From: DASXYG01 sp036502625
Lineage (GTDB): Bacteria > Actinomycetota > Actinomycetes > Streptosporangiales > Streptosporangiaceae
Direction of reading: 5' to 3'
NCBI GenBank assembly: GCA_036502625.1
Contig: DASXYG010000074.1
Coordinates: forward strand, 1 to 64,000
Length of the DNA stretch: 64,000 bases
Under the pieces are notes generated by a model. The model was not told where the DNA came from. It did no database searches and saw only the letters and a program-made list of their open reading frames with translations. This document shows, piece by piece, positions 34,887-43,728 of the stretch. Numbering within the stretch: position 1 is the stretch's first letter; each line of letters starts with the position of its first letter. Both the position numbers and the translations under genes were made by a program.

Positions 34887-36404
34887 TTACCGTTTCCCCG
34901 CGGGGTCGGCGTCCCGCGCGCCGGACACGATCGGGAACCGGCGCGGCGCGAGCACCGCGAGCACGACCAGGACGAGCACGGCGGTGGCGGCGAGCCCGAC
35001 ATACACGTGGTGGGTCGCGGTGTACAGCGCGGCGCGCAGGTAGTCCGCGGCGGCGCCCGCGGGGTCGTGCTCCAGGGCGCGGCTGATGCCGTCGGCGCTG
35101 GCGGGCAGGCCGTGCAGGTGGGCGGGGGCGTGCGCGATGCGCTCGCGCAGCGCGGAGTTGGACACCGCGCCGAACACGGCCGCGCCGATGCTCTGGCCGA
35201 GGAACCGGGAGAACATGTTCGCCGAGGTCACGACGCCGCGCTGGTTCCAGGTGACGGTGGACTGCACGCCGACGACGACCGGTGTGGACAGCCAGCCGAA
35301 GCCGACGCCGAGCACGAACACCGCGACGACGATCTCCCAGACCGGCGGCGACTGCGGCATGAGCGCGAACCAGCAGCAGCCGACGAGCGCGATGGCGGCG
35401 CCGATCAGCGCGGCGTCGCGGAACCCGATGCGCATGTACAGGCGGGCGGACTGCGAGGACGCCAGCGGCCATCCGATGCTCATGGTGGCCAGCACCAGCC
35501 CGGCGGCGATGGGCCCGAGCCCGAGGACGCCCTGGGCGTAGGACGGCAGGAACGTGGACGGGCCGATGACGAGCATGCCGAACCCGATGGTGGCCAGGTT
35601 GACGCTGGCCAGCAGCCGCCGCCCCCACACCCACGGCGGCATGACGGGCTCGGCCGCGCGCCGCTCCACCACGACCGCCGCCGCGGAGAACGCGATCGCG
35701 GCGCCGAACACGGCGGCGCTGGGCGCGGACAGCCACGGCCACGCGGCGCCGCCCTGGAGCAGCCCGAAGATCAGCGTCGCGGCCGCGCCGAGCAGCAGCA
35801 GCGCGCCGGGGTAATCGATGCGGTGCGGGGTGCGGCGCACGTCCTCGTGCAGGAACCGGGCGATCAGCGTGAGCGCGAGCGCGCCGATCGGCAGGTTGAT
35901 GAGGAAGATCCACCGCCACGTGGAGTACTCGGCGAACGCGCCGCCCAGCGTGGGCCCGACGATCGCGGACACGCCCCACACGCTGGACAGCCACCCCTGG
36001 ACGCGGCCGCGCTCGCTGAGGTCGTACAGGTCGCCGGCCAGCGTCGAGACGATCGCCTGCACCGCGCCGGCGCCGAGGCCCTGCAGCGCGCGGAACACGA
36101 TGAGGCTCGGCATGTCCCACGCGGCGGCGCACAGCGCGGACCCGGCCAGGAAGATCAGCGCGCCGATGAGCAGCACGGGCTTGCGGCCGTAGAGGTCGGC
36201 GAGCTTGCCGTAGATGGGGATCGTGACGGTCTGGGTCAGCAGGTAGGCGGAGAACACCCAACTGAACTGCGTGTACCCGCCGAGGTCGGCGACGACCTGC
36301 GGGATCGCGGTGGACACGATCGTGGTGTCCATGGCCGCGAGGGTCATCGTCATCATGAGGGCGACGAGGATCCAGCCCCGCCGCGCGCCCCGCGGTCCGC
36401 TCAA
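34887..36404 (-). CDS. MFS multidrug transporter, EmrB/QacA (DHA2) type
   Basis: A 505-residue transporter with about 14 helices. The N-terminal signature LAAMDTTIVSTAIPQVVADLGG (motif D1 region), motif A GKLADLYGRKPVLL and motif C-like SAIVGPTLGGAFAEYSTWRWIFLINLPIG are intact, typical of drug:H+ antiporters. The start is TTG at 36404 with GGAAGGGAACGG upstream. A perfect 16-bp palindrome lies 71 bp before it (36475-36490). No regulator gene is adjacent. Confidence 0.92.
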   Translation of the reverse strand: MSGPRGARRGWILVALMMTMTLAAMDTTIVSTAIPQVVADLGGYTQFSWVFSAYLLTQTVTIPIYGKLADLYGRKPVLLIGALIFLAGSALCAAAWDMPSLIVFRALQGLGAGAVQAIVSTLAGDLYDLSERGRVQGWLSSVWGVSAIVGPTLGGAFAEYSTWRWIFLINLPIGALALTLIARFLHEDVRRTPHRIDYPGALLLLGAAATLIFGLLQGGAAWPWLSAPSAAVFGAAIAFSAAAVVVERRAAEPVMPPWVWGRRLLASVNLATIGFGMLVIGPSTFLPSYAQGVLGLGPIAAGLVLATMSIGWPLASSQSARLYMRIGFRDAALIGAAIALVGCCWFALMPQSPPVWEIVVAVFVLGVGFGWLSTPVVVGVQSTVTWNQRGVVTSANMFSRFLGQSIGAAVFGAVSNSALRERIAHAPAHLHGLPASADGISRALEHDPAGAAADYLRAALYTATHHVYVGLAATAVLVLVVLAVLAPRRFPIVSGARDADPAGKR

Positions 36405-36474
36405 CCTGCCGTTCCCTTCCCTCCCGGTGCCCGGATCACGGTACAGCGCGGGAGGTGGCGTGCGGCATCGGGCG

Positions 36475-36490
36475 CGGGTCCTAGGACCCG
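36475..36490. promoter_or_regulatory. Perfect 16-bp palindrome between acyl-CoA dehydrogenase and MFS genes
   Basis: CGGGTCCTAGGACCCG is perfectly self-complementary and centred on the rare tetramer CTAG. It lies 14 bp after the stop of the upstream acyl-CoA dehydrogenase gene and 71 bp before the MFS start, both on the minus strand. With no loop bases it is a better operator candidate than a terminator, but either role is possible. Confidence 0.5.
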
Positions 36491-36504
36491 GCGGGGCGTA
36501 CGGG

Positions 36505-37587
36505 TCAGATCGCGGTGGTGATCAGCGGCCACACGCCGGCGCCGCCGTGGGTGGCGACGCGGTCGCCGAGGTCGCGCGACCACACGGTCTCCGAGCCGTA
36601 CTCCTCCCGCCACGTCCACAGGCGGCGGGTGAACAACTGGAGGTCGCACTCGCGGGTCATGCCCATCGCGCCGTGCACCTGGTGGGCCAGCGCGCTGCCC
36701 CGGGTGGCCGCCTCGCCGGCGACGATCTTCGCGGTGGGCACGTCCGGGTACGGCATGCCGGCGGCGAGCGCGGCCGCGGCGGACTCGGCGGCCATGCGCG
36801 CCGCGGCCACGTCCTCGCCGAGCTGCGCGATCAGGTGCTGCACGGCCTGGAAGCCGGCGATCGGGCGGCCGAACTGCACGCGGGTCGTGGCGTGCGCGAC
36901 GGTCAGCTCCAGGGCGCGTTCCAGCGCCCCGGCGATCTGCAGGGCGCGGGCCAGCGCGCCGTGCGCCCGCCAGCCGGCGTCGCCGCGCACCTCGTACGGC
37001 GCGGCGGCCTCGGCGGGCACGTGGACACCGGCGGCGGTGACCGTGTCGCGCGGTTCGCCCGCGTAGTCGCGGCCGGCCACGATGTCCAGCCCGGCGGCGG
37101 GCAGCAGCACGATGACCGGCCCGTCCGGACCGTCGGCGACGGCGGCGAGGTGGGCGCTGGTGCGGGCGTACGGGACGTGCGCGGCGCGGCCGGTCACCGT
37201 CCACGCCGCCCCGTCGCGTACGGCGCGCAGGGCGCCGGGGTCGGGCACGGCGGCGACCGGCCCGCCGGGGACGCGGATCCCGGCGGCGGCCAGCGCGGGC
37301 GCGGCCACCAGCACGGTGTCGGCGTACGGCACGGGCGCGGCGGCGTACCCGGTGAGCCGGACGATCTCGGCCGCGTCGGCGAGCGTCCCGCCGGCGCCGC
37401 CGAACTCCTCGGGGACGCCGACGCCGGTCAGCCCCGCCTCGGCGAGCACGTCCCACAGGGCGGGCGCCCAGCCGGGCCCCGCCTCGGCGTCGCGTACGGC
37501 CTGGGGCGCGCAGTGGTCGGCGAGGATGGCCGCGACGGTCTCGGTCAGCACCGGGTCGGGGCCGGTCAGGGCGTTCGCCGTGGTCAT
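36505..37587 (-). CDS. Acyl-CoA dehydrogenase (second subunit of a pair)
   Basis: A 360-residue flavoprotein of the acyl-CoA dehydrogenase fold. Visible parts are the N-terminal domain with GLTGVGVPEEFGGAGG, a reduced central beta domain, and the C-terminal helical domain with RVQFGRPIAGFQAVQHLIAQL and HQVHGAMGMTRECDLQLFTRR. Its ATG overlaps the stop of another dehydrogenase gene by four bases. Adjacent pairs of short dehydrogenases often form alpha2beta2 enzymes acting on bulky CoA esters (for example steroid side chains); this one looks like the partner subunit. Confidence 0.88.
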   Translation of the reverse strand: MTTANALTGPDPVLTETVAAILADHCAPQAVRDAEAGPGWAPALWDVLAEAGLTGVGVPEEFGGAGGTLADAAEIVRLTGYAAAPVPYADTVLVAAPALAAAGIRVPGGPVAAVPDPGALRAVRDGAAWTVTGRAAHVPYARTSAHLAAVADGPDGPVIVLLPAAGLDIVAGRDYAGEPRDTVTAAGVHVPAEAAAPYEVRGDAGWRAHGALARALQIAGALERALELTVAHATTRVQFGRPIAGFQAVQHLIAQLGEDVAAARMAAESAAAALAAGMPYPDVPTAKIVAGEAATRGSALAHQVHGAMGMTRECDLQLFTRRLWTWREEYGSETVWSRDLGDRVATHGGAGVWPLITTAI

Positions 37588-38717
37588 TTGGTCAGCTCCC
37601 TCGCCGCGACGGTGCGCAGGATCTCGGTGGTGCCGCCGCGGATAGTGAGGCTCGGCAGCGACAGGATGGCGCGGGCCAGCGCCCGGTTCAGCGGGTCGGT
37701 CGCGTCCGGGTCCGGGTACGGCCCGGCGAGGGCGCGCGCGGTCTCCGCGACCTCCTTCTCGAACGTGGTGCCGAGGTCCTTGACCAGCGCGGCCTCGGCG
37801 GCGGGCGCGCCGCCGGCGTCGATCAGCCGGGCCACCGACAGCGACAGGTTCCGCAGGGTGCGGTAGCGGGCGGTGAGGTGGCCGACGGCGGCGCGGGTGG
37901 CGTCGGAGGTGGTGCCGCGCGCGGCGTCCACGAACGCGGTGAACACGCCCAGGGTGGACAGCCACCGGTCCGGTCCCGAGCGCTCGTACGCCAGCTCCGA
38001 GGTGACCTGCCGCCAGCCGTCGCCGACCGCGCCGAGCACCAGCTCGTCGGGGACGAACACCTCGTCGAGGACGACCTCGTTGAAGTGGTGGCCGCCGTCG
38101 AGGGTGACGATCGGGTTGACGGTGACGCCGGGGCCGCGCAGGTCCACGATGAGCTGGCTGAGGCCCTGGTGGCGGTCCTCGCCGCGCGGCGAGGTGCGGC
38201 ACAGCACGCAGAAGTAGTCGCTCTGGTGGGCGTTGGACGTCCACACCTTCGTGCCGGACAGCCGCCAGCCCGCGGTGTCGCGTACGGCGGCGGACCGTAC
38301 GGCGGCCAGGTCGGAGCCGGCGTCGGGTTCGCTCATGCCGATGGCGAAGGAGCATTCGCCGCGGGCGATGGCCGGGAGGAACCGCTGTTTCTGCTCCTCG
38401 GTGCCGAACCTGAGGATGGTGGGTGCGGTCTGCCGGTCGGCCACCCAGTGGGCGGAGACGGGGGCGCGGGCGGCGAGCAGCTCCTCGACGACGACGAACC
38501 GCTCGACGGCGGTGCGCCCGGCGCCGCCGTACGCCGCGGGGATGGACAGCCCCACCCAGCCGCGTTCGGCCAGGGCACGGCTGAACGCGGGGTCGTGGCC
38601 GCCGCCGATGCTCACCCCGGACGCCTCGCGGCGGGGCAGCTCGGCCGCCAGGAACGCGCGCACGTCCGCGCGCAACGCCAGTTCGCCGGGCGTGAGCGTG
38701 GTCGGCGGGAAGCGCAT
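37584..38717 (-). CDS. Acyl-CoA dehydrogenase (first subunit of a pair)
   Basis: A 377-residue acyl-CoA dehydrogenase, FAD-dependent, introducing the 2,3 double bond of an acyl-CoA. Landmarks are GLSIPAAYGGAGRTAVERFVV, the flavin/substrate loop FAIGMSEPDAGSDLA, WRLSGTKVWTSNAHQSDYF and the C-terminal SLTIRGGTTEILRTVAARELTK. ATG 38717 follows GAGGAGA. It is 10 bp downstream of the acyl-CoA synthetase gene and overlaps the next dehydrogenase, so all three are one operon. Confidence 0.92.
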   Translation of the reverse strand: MRFPPTTLTPGELALRADVRAFLAAELPRREASGVSIGGGHDPAFSRALAERGWVGLSIPAAYGGAGRTAVERFVVVEELLAARAPVSAHWVADRQTAPTILRFGTEEQKQRFLPAIARGECSFAIGMSEPDAGSDLAAVRSAAVRDTAGWRLSGTKVWTSNAHQSDYFCVLCRTSPRGEDRHQGLSQLIVDLRGPGVTVNPIVTLDGGHHFNEVVLDEVFVPDELVLGAVGDGWRQVTSELAYERSGPDRWLSTLGVFTAFVDAARGTTSDATRAAVGHLTARYRTLRNLSLSVARLIDAGGAPAAEAALVKDLGTTFEKEVAETARALAGPYPDPDATDPLNRALARAILSLPSLTIRGGTTEILRTVAARELTK

Positions 38718-38727
38718 ACGGGTCTCC

Positions 38728-40920
38728 TCAGCGTTCGGTGAAGCGGATGAGCAGGTCGGCGGCGGTCGCCCCGCGGGGGTGGACGAGCAGCGGGTTGATC
38801 TCCAGTTCCTCCAGGGCGCCGCCGAGCCGCGCCGCGTACGCCCCGACGGCGGCGACGGCGGCGGCCGCGGCGTCGACGTCCGCGCGCGCCGCCCCCCGGT
38901 GCCCGTCGAGCAGCGCCCACCCGCGCAGCCCCCGCAGCGCCCCGACGATCTCCGGTACGGACGCCGGCGCGAGCAACGAGGCGGTATCGGCGTAGATCTC
39001 GGTCGCCACCCCGCCGATCCCAACGGTCAGGACGGCCGGATACCCGTCCCGCTCCCCCCGTACCCCCACGAGCAGCTCCATCCCGGGCCCCGCCATCCGC
39101 TGCACGAGCACCCCCTCGGCCGCCCCGTCCGCCCCGCCCCCGGCCGCGTCCGTGCGGCCCGCGGCGCGGGCGGGTGCGGCGCTGACCTCGCGGTACGCGG
39201 CCGCTACGGCGGCGGGGTCGCGGGCGTCGACCCCGACCCGTACGCCGCCCACGTCCGTCTTGTGCGTGATCGCCGGCGCGGAGATCTTCAGCGCCACCGC
39301 GCCGCCCAGCCGCGCGGCCACGGCGACGGCCTCCTCAGCGGAGGTGACGAGCTCCCCCTCGGGCCGCGCGACCCCGAGCGCGTCGAGCACCGCGGCCCCC
39401 CGCGCCTCGGTCACCACGGCGGGCAGCCGCATCCCCGCCGCCACGGCGGCACCGGGGAAGGCGGGGGGCGGCGGGGACGGGACCCGGCTCTGGGGTGGGA
39501 GGAGGCGGCGGAGGGACTCCACGTAGCGCGGGACGGACGTGGTCACCGGGACCCCGGCCGCGCGGAGGATCTCGCGGGCGTGCCAGGTGTCGGCGAGGGC
39601 CGCCTCCCACACCACGCCCACCGGCTTCGGCGACTCCGCCGCCACCCGGGCGACCACCTCCGCGAGCCGGTCGGCGCGGCTCCCGATGATCGTGGTGAGC
39701 ACGATCATGACGCCGTCCACCCGGTCGTCGGCCAGCAACGGGCGGCACACCGCGGCGAACGCCTCGTCGCCCTGGTTGAACAGTTGCGCGGTCACGTCCA
39801 CCGGGTTGGCCGCGGACCCGTACGCGGGGATCAGCGCGGCCAGTTCCGTACGGGTCTCCGGGCGCAGGTCCGCGAGCGTCAGCCCGGCGGCGTCCAGCCG
39901 GTCGCAGGCGATCGCCCCGGACCCGCCCGAGCTGGTCAGCACGGCGATGCGCGGCCCGGCGGGGCGCCGCCCGGACAGCACCATCTCCATGGCGTCCACC
40001 AGCTCGTCCACGTCGTCGACGGCGATCACCCCGTCACGCGCGCACACCAGCTCGAACGCCGCGTCGCCGCGCACCATGGCCCCGGTGTGCGACGCGGCCG
40101 CGCGCCGTCCCGGCTCGCTGCGCCCCGACCGCAGCACGATCACCGGTTTGCCCAGCTCACGCGCGCGCGAGGTGAGCCGCGACCAGGCCGCGCCGTCCGG
40201 GATGGTCTCCAGGTACGTCGCGAGCACCCGGACCGCGTCGTCCTCGATGAGCGCGGCGCCGAGCTCCACGGCGGTGAGGTCGGCCTCGTTGCCGGTGCTG
40301 GCCCAGGCGGTCAGCCCGATGCCGCGCTCGCGCGCCATGCCGATGACGGCGCCGCCGATGGCCCCGGACTGCCCGGCGTACGCGGCGCCCGACGGCGTGC
40401 CGAGCCCGGTGGCCACGGACGCGGTGAACGAGGCGACCAGCGTGCCGGTCGCGCCCCCGGCCTGGTGGATCACGCCCATGCAGTTGGGCCCGAGCAGCCG
40501 CATGCCGCCGTCGCGCGCGATGGCGGTGAACCGCTCCTGCGCGGCCCGCCCGTCCGCGCCCAGCTCGGCGAACCCGGAGGAGAACACCACCCCGGCGCCG
40601 ACGCCCGCGGCGGCGCACTCGGCCACGACGGAGTCCAGCGCGGCGGCGGGCACGGCGATCAGCGCCAGGTCGACGGGCGCGCCGATGGCGGCGAGCGACG
40701 GGTAGCAGCGCCGCCCGGCGAGCTCGTCGTAGTTCGGGTTGACCGGGTAGACGTCGCCGTCGTAGCCGTGTTCGACGAGGTTGGCGAGCGCGCGTGCGGG
40801 GAACCCGGGCCGCGCCGAGGCCCCGATGACGGCGACGGACGCGGGCCGCAGCAGCCGGTCCAGATCGCCGCGCCCGCCCGTGCCGTCCGGTGTGCCCGTA
40901 GCCGCCCGCGCCTGCGCCAC
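38728..40920 (-). CDS. NDP-forming acyl-CoA synthetase (acetate-CoA ligase family)
   Basis: A 730-residue fused alpha-beta acyl-CoA synthetase that makes an acyl-CoA from acid, CoA and ATP through a phosphohistidine. Order: CoA-binding domain (VAVIGASARPGFPARALANL, about 30-120), succinyl-CoA synthetase-like domains with the phosphorylated His in AAASHTGAMVRGDAAFE, then ATP-grasp (VALKISAPAITHKTDVGGV) and ELEINPLLVHPRG at the end. GTG 40920 is chosen for the GGGAGG five bases before it. It heads the dehydrogenase operon and is divergent from a crotonase gene; it likely supplies the CoA ester that they oxidise. Confidence 0.92.
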   Translation of the reverse strand: MAQARAATGTPDGTGGRGDLDRLLRPASVAVIGASARPGFPARALANLVEHGYDGDVYPVNPNYDELAGRRCYPSLAAIGAPVDLALIAVPAAALDSVVAECAAAGVGAGVVFSSGFAELGADGRAAQERFTAIARDGGMRLLGPNCMGVIHQAGGATGTLVASFTASVATGLGTPSGAAYAGQSGAIGGAVIGMARERGIGLTAWASTGNEADLTAVELGAALIEDDAVRVLATYLETIPDGAAWSRLTSRARELGKPVIVLRSGRSEPGRRAAASHTGAMVRGDAAFELVCARDGVIAVDDVDELVDAMEMVLSGRRPAGPRIAVLTSSGGSGAIACDRLDAAGLTLADLRPETRTELAALIPAYGSAANPVDVTAQLFNQGDEAFAAVCRPLLADDRVDGVMIVLTTIIGSRADRLAEVVARVAAESPKPVGVVWEAALADTWHAREILRAAGVPVTTSVPRYVESLRRLLPPQSRVPSPPPPAFPGAAVAAGMRLPAVVTEARGAAVLDALGVARPEGELVTSAEEAVAVAARLGGAVALKISAPAITHKTDVGGVRVGVDARDPAAVAAAYREVSAAPARAAGRTDAAGGGADGAAEGVLVQRMAGPGMELLVGVRGERDGYPAVLTVGIGGVATEIYADTASLLAPASVPEIVGALRGLRGWALLDGHRGAARADVDAAAAAVAAVGAYAARLGGALEELEINPLLVHPRGATAADLLIRFTER

Positions 40921-40938
40921 CCGCGCCTCCCGAGTCCG

Positions 40939-40967
40939 TTTTCGACGTCGGTATCGAAAATAGGCCG
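40939..40967. promoter_or_regulatory. Operator-like element 1 (TTTTCGA-N8-TCGAAAA)
   Basis: TTTTCGA (40939-40945) and TCGAAAA (40954-40960) form a 7-bp inverted repeat 19 bp upstream of the acyl-CoA synthetase start. The 29-bp stretch shares about 22 positions with 40999-41027. It is a strong candidate for binding the TetR regulator encoded at 41858-42583. Confidence 0.65.
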
Positions 40968-40998
40968 CGGCGGCCCGCGCGCACAAGTGCGCCCCGCG

Positions 40999-41027
40999 TT
41001 TGTGACGTTGACATCGAACTACGGCCG
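40999..41027. promoter_or_regulatory. Operator-like element 2, direct copy 60 bp from element 1
   Basis: TTTGTGACGTTGACATCGAA and the following CTACGGCCG match element 1 at about 22 of 29 positions in the same orientation, at a spacing of exactly 60 bp. It lies 44 bp before the crotonase ATG, so each divergent promoter has its own site. Confidence 0.6.
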
Positions 41028-41070
41028 GTGCGAATGTCGCTGCGGACGATCAGCCGAGCGGAGGAGCGGG

Positions 41071-41853
41071 ATGGCCGACCTGGAGTACACCGTCGAGGAT
41101 GGGGTCGCCACGATCCTGCTGAACCGCCCGGCGAAGAAGAACGCGTTCACGATGGAGATGATCGACGCCTGGGCGGCCGCGCTCGTGGACGCCCGCACCG
41201 ACCCGGACGTACGGGTGGTCGTGGTGACGGGCGCCGACGGCGCGTTCTGCTCCGGCGTCGACCTCGGCGGCTTCGACCGCGGCGACCGGACGACGCTGGA
41301 CCGCAAGAAGGTCCTCACCGACCGCATCCACCGCGTCGCGTACGCCCTGGAGGACCTCGACAAGCCGGTCATCGCCGCGGTCAACGGCGTGGCCGTCGGC
41401 GCCGGCATGGACATGGCGCTGATGTGCGACATCCGGCTCGCCGCCGCGTCCGCGCGCCTGTCGGAGGGCTACATCCGGGTCGGGCTGCTGCCCGGCGACG
41501 GCGGCGCGTACTTCCTGCCCCGCCTCGCCGGCACGGCCAAGGCCCTGGAGCTGCTGTGGACGGGCGACTTCGTGGACGCCGCCACCGCCAAGGAGCTCGG
41601 CATCGTCTCCTACGTCTACGACGACGCCGAGTTCCGCGACAAGGCGCTGGCCTTCGCCCAGCGGATCGCCGCCGCGCCGCCGATCAACGTCGCGATGATC
41701 AAGCGCGCGGTCTACCAGTCGGCGCGCACCGACCTGCGCACCGCGCTGGACCTGATCTCCTCGCACATGGCGGTCGTGCAGTCCACCCACGACTCCCAGG
41801 AGGCCATGGCCGCCTTCCGGGAGAAGCGCGCCCCCAACTTCGAGGGCCGCTGA
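41071..41853 (+). CDS. Crotonase-family enoyl-CoA hydratase/isomerase
   Basis: A 260-residue crotonase-fold enzyme. The oxyanion-hole segments are GADGAFCSGVDLGGF and AVNGVAVGAGMDMALMCDIRLA. In LSEGYIRVGLLPGDGGAYFLPRL the position of the classical first catalytic Glu (Glu144 in rat crotonase) appears to be Tyr, while the second Glu is kept in KALELLWTG. It may therefore be an isomerase or a different crotonase rather than a standard hydratase. ATG follows GGAGGAG. It is divergent from the synthetase/dehydrogenase operon and shares its operator region. Confidence 0.9.
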   Translation: MADLEYTVEDGVATILLNRPAKKNAFTMEMIDAWAAALVDARTDPDVRVVVVTGADGAFCSGVDLGGFDRGDRTTLDRKKVLTDRIHRVAYALEDLDKPVIAAVNGVAVGAGMDMALMCDIRLAAASARLSEGYIRVGLLPGDGGAYFLPRLAGTAKALELLWTGDFVDAATAKELGIVSYVYDDAEFRDKALAFAQRIAAAPPINVAMIKRAVYQSARTDLRTALDLISSHMAVVQSTHDSQEAMAAFREKRAPNFEGR

Positions 41854-41857
41854 CCCG

Positions 41858-42583
41858 TCAGCCGGTGAACCCGATCGCGCCCAGCCACATGCGGGTCAGC
41901 GTCGCCTTCGCCCGCTCCTCGTCGAACGGCTCGCCCATCGCCAGCCAGTGGTAGCCGAAGTTGGACACCATGCCCGCCAGCGCCGCCGCGGCCGTACGCG
42001 GGTCGAGGTCGGCGGGGACGAGGCCGCGCGACTGGAGGCGGCGGATGCTGGCGGCGATGCGGTCGGTGTGCCGCCGCCGGCCGGCCTTGCGGGACTCCCC
42101 CACCTCGGCGTCGATCGTGGCCATCTGCTCCATGAGCAGCATCATCTTGTGGTTGGCGCGGTAGACGTCGAGGAACCGCCGGTTGGAGGCGTCGAGCCGG
42201 GCCACGAACGCCGCCGGGCTCTCCGGCGTCTGCCCGCCGTGCGGCAGCGGCACCGCGACCGCCTCGGTGATCTCCGCGCTGACCCCCGCGACGACGCCGC
42301 GGAACGCGTCCAGCTTGGAGTCGAAATAGGTGTAGAACGTGCCGTGCGAGGTGCCCGCGACCTCCACGATGTCGGCCACCCGGGCGTCGAGGTAGCCGTC
42401 GCGCTCGAAGACCCGCCGCGCGGCGCCGAGCAGCAGCGCGCGGGTGCGCTTGCCCCGCGCCGAGGCCCCCTGGCCGTACTGCGCGCGGCGCGCACGCGAG
42501 GTGCCCGCCGCACCGCCCGGCGCGGCCCCGCCCCCGTCGGCGGTGTGAGCCGTGTCGGCGGTGCCGGTGGCGGCCTGCTTCAT
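41858..42583 (-). CDS. TetR-family regulator of the acyl-CoA module
   Basis: A 241-residue TetR-type repressor with a 45-residue disordered Ala/Gly/Thr-rich N-terminal extension before the helix-turn-helix (ARVADIVEVAGTSHGTFYTYFDSKLDAFRGV, about residues 67-97). The C-terminal ligand domain holds NRRFLDVYRANHKMMLLMEQMATID. It converges on the crotonase gene with 4 bp between stops. By position it is the best candidate to bind the paired TTTTCGA elements at 40.9-41.0 kb, probably in response to an acyl-CoA. A TCGAAAA half-site also occurs near 42688. Confidence 0.88.
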   Translation of the reverse strand: MKQAATGTADTAHTADGGGAAPGGAAGTSRARRAQYGQGASARGKRTRALLLGAARRVFERDGYLDARVADIVEVAGTSHGTFYTYFDSKLDAFRGVVAGVSAEITEAVAVPLPHGGQTPESPAAFVARLDASNRRFLDVYRANHKMMLLMEQMATIDAEVGESRKAGRRRHTDRIAASIRRLQSRGLVPADLDPRTAAAALAGMVSNFGYHWLAMGEPFDEERAKATLTRMWLGAIGFTG

Positions 42584-42723
42584 CGGTGAACCCCCGTCCC
42601 TACGGATCTGGGCACACGCCCACCGACCGAGGGTACGCGCGCCCGCGCCGTCCCGCGTCTCGCATCGCGATGAGCCGGGTCCGCCCAGGTCGAAAACCGT
42701 TCGGCTCCGGCGCCGCGCGACGC

Positions 42724-42729
42724 TAGCTT
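42724..42729 (+). promoter_or_regulatory. Candidate -10 element of a leaderless hydrolase transcript
   Basis: TAGCTT ends six bases before the A of ATG 42736 with no ribosome site between, the geometry of actinobacterial leaderless genes. Confidence 0.5.
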
Positions 42730-42735
42730 GCGACC

Positions 42736-43500
42736 ATGAGACTAGCGAGCTACGACGACGGCGCGGGCGCGCCGATCGTGTTGATCCACGCGGGCGGCGC
42801 CGACTCCCGCATGTGGGCACCGCAGGTCCCCGAGCTGGTCGCCGCCGGGTACCGCGTCGTCCGCATCGACCTGCCGGGGTTCGGGGCCAGCCCGGTGCCG
42901 ACCGAGCCGTACGACCGGGCCGGTGTGCTGGTCGACGCGCTCGACAACCTGGACGTCGGCCCGGCGGTCGTCGTGGGCTGCTCCTTCGGCGGCCTGATCG
43001 CGCAGCTCGCCGTCGCGGCGGCGCCGGAGCGCGCGGCCGGGCTGATGCTGGTGTCCTCGGCGTTCACCGACCGCGGCGACGAACCGGCGCTGGACGACCT
43101 GGAGCGCCGCGAGGACGACCTGGTGGCCGCCGGCGACCTGGAGGCCGCGGCCGCGCTCAACGTCGACGCCTGGCTCGGGCCCGAGGGCGGCGCCGACGCG
43201 CGCGCGGCCCTGTTCGAGCAGTTCCACGACACGTTCAAGAACCAGGCCGCGGTCGGTCCGGCCGCCGTGGCGGTGCCCATCCCCGACGTCGACCCCGCCG
43301 CGTTCGCCATGCCGGCGCTCCTGCTGACCGGCGGCCACGACTACCCGGCGATCACCGCGGCCGGCCGGGACCACGCCGCCCGCATGCCCGCCGCGCGCCA
43401 GGCGCACCTCCCGTGGGCCGGGCACCTGCCGAGCATGGAGCGGCCCGCGGAGTTCACCGCGCTGCTCCTCGCCTTCGCCGCCGGCACCGGCCTCAGGTGA
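42736..43500 (+). CDS. Alpha/beta hydrolase
   Basis: A 254-residue soluble alpha/beta hydrolase. The oxyanion strand is IVLIHAGGADSRMW, the nucleophile elbow VVVGCSFGGLIAQLAV (Ser in GCSFGG), the acid is likely in LLTGGHDYPAI and the His in LPWAGHLPSMERP. There is no signal sequence. It resembles 3-oxoadipate enol-lactonase-like hydrolases but substrate cannot be predicted. It stands alone on the plus strand, with a leaderless-type start. Confidence 0.87.
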   Translation: MRLASYDDGAGAPIVLIHAGGADSRMWAPQVPELVAAGYRVVRIDLPGFGASPVPTEPYDRAGVLVDALDNLDVGPAVVVGCSFGGLIAQLAVAAAPERAAGLMLVSSAFTDRGDEPALDDLERREDDLVAAGDLEAAAALNVDAWLGPEGGADARAALFEQFHDTFKNQAAVGPAAVAVPIPDVDPAAFAMPALLLTGGHDYPAITAAGRDHAARMPAARQAHLPWAGHLPSMERPAEFTALLLAFAAGTGLR

Positions 43501-43637
43501 CGCCGCCACCCTGCCGGGGATGATCAAAAACCACCCTGAACTGGATCTTCGTCATGATCGGTTACGGATTGTGCGTTTAACGATCCCCTGCGTTGTGCAT
43601 GCTGGGTGTGTGAGACCAGTCGATGCGTGAAGGGGTG

Positions 43638-43724
43638 ATGCGCGCGATGACGAGCCCAAGGTCCACGCGAGCACCCGACGAACGGTCCCCTCCGCAGGAA
43701 CAGCCCGATCAGTTCAGCGAATGA
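43638..43724 (+). CDS. Possible 28-residue small protein
   Basis: An ATG frame of 28 codons reads MRAMTSPRSTRAPDERSPPQ and ends in DQFSE before TGA. GAAGGGG lies just before the ATG, and a second ATG three codons later (43647) has better spacing to it. The surrounding DNA (43520-43740) is less GC-rich than the rest of the window and is followed by a stem at 43729-43772 and a strong hairpin at 43780-43806. It could be a real small gene or a leader peptide; there is no homologue that I recognise. Confidence 0.3.
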   Translation: MRAMTSPRSTRAPDERSPPQEQPDQFSE

Positions 43725-43728
43725 CAAG

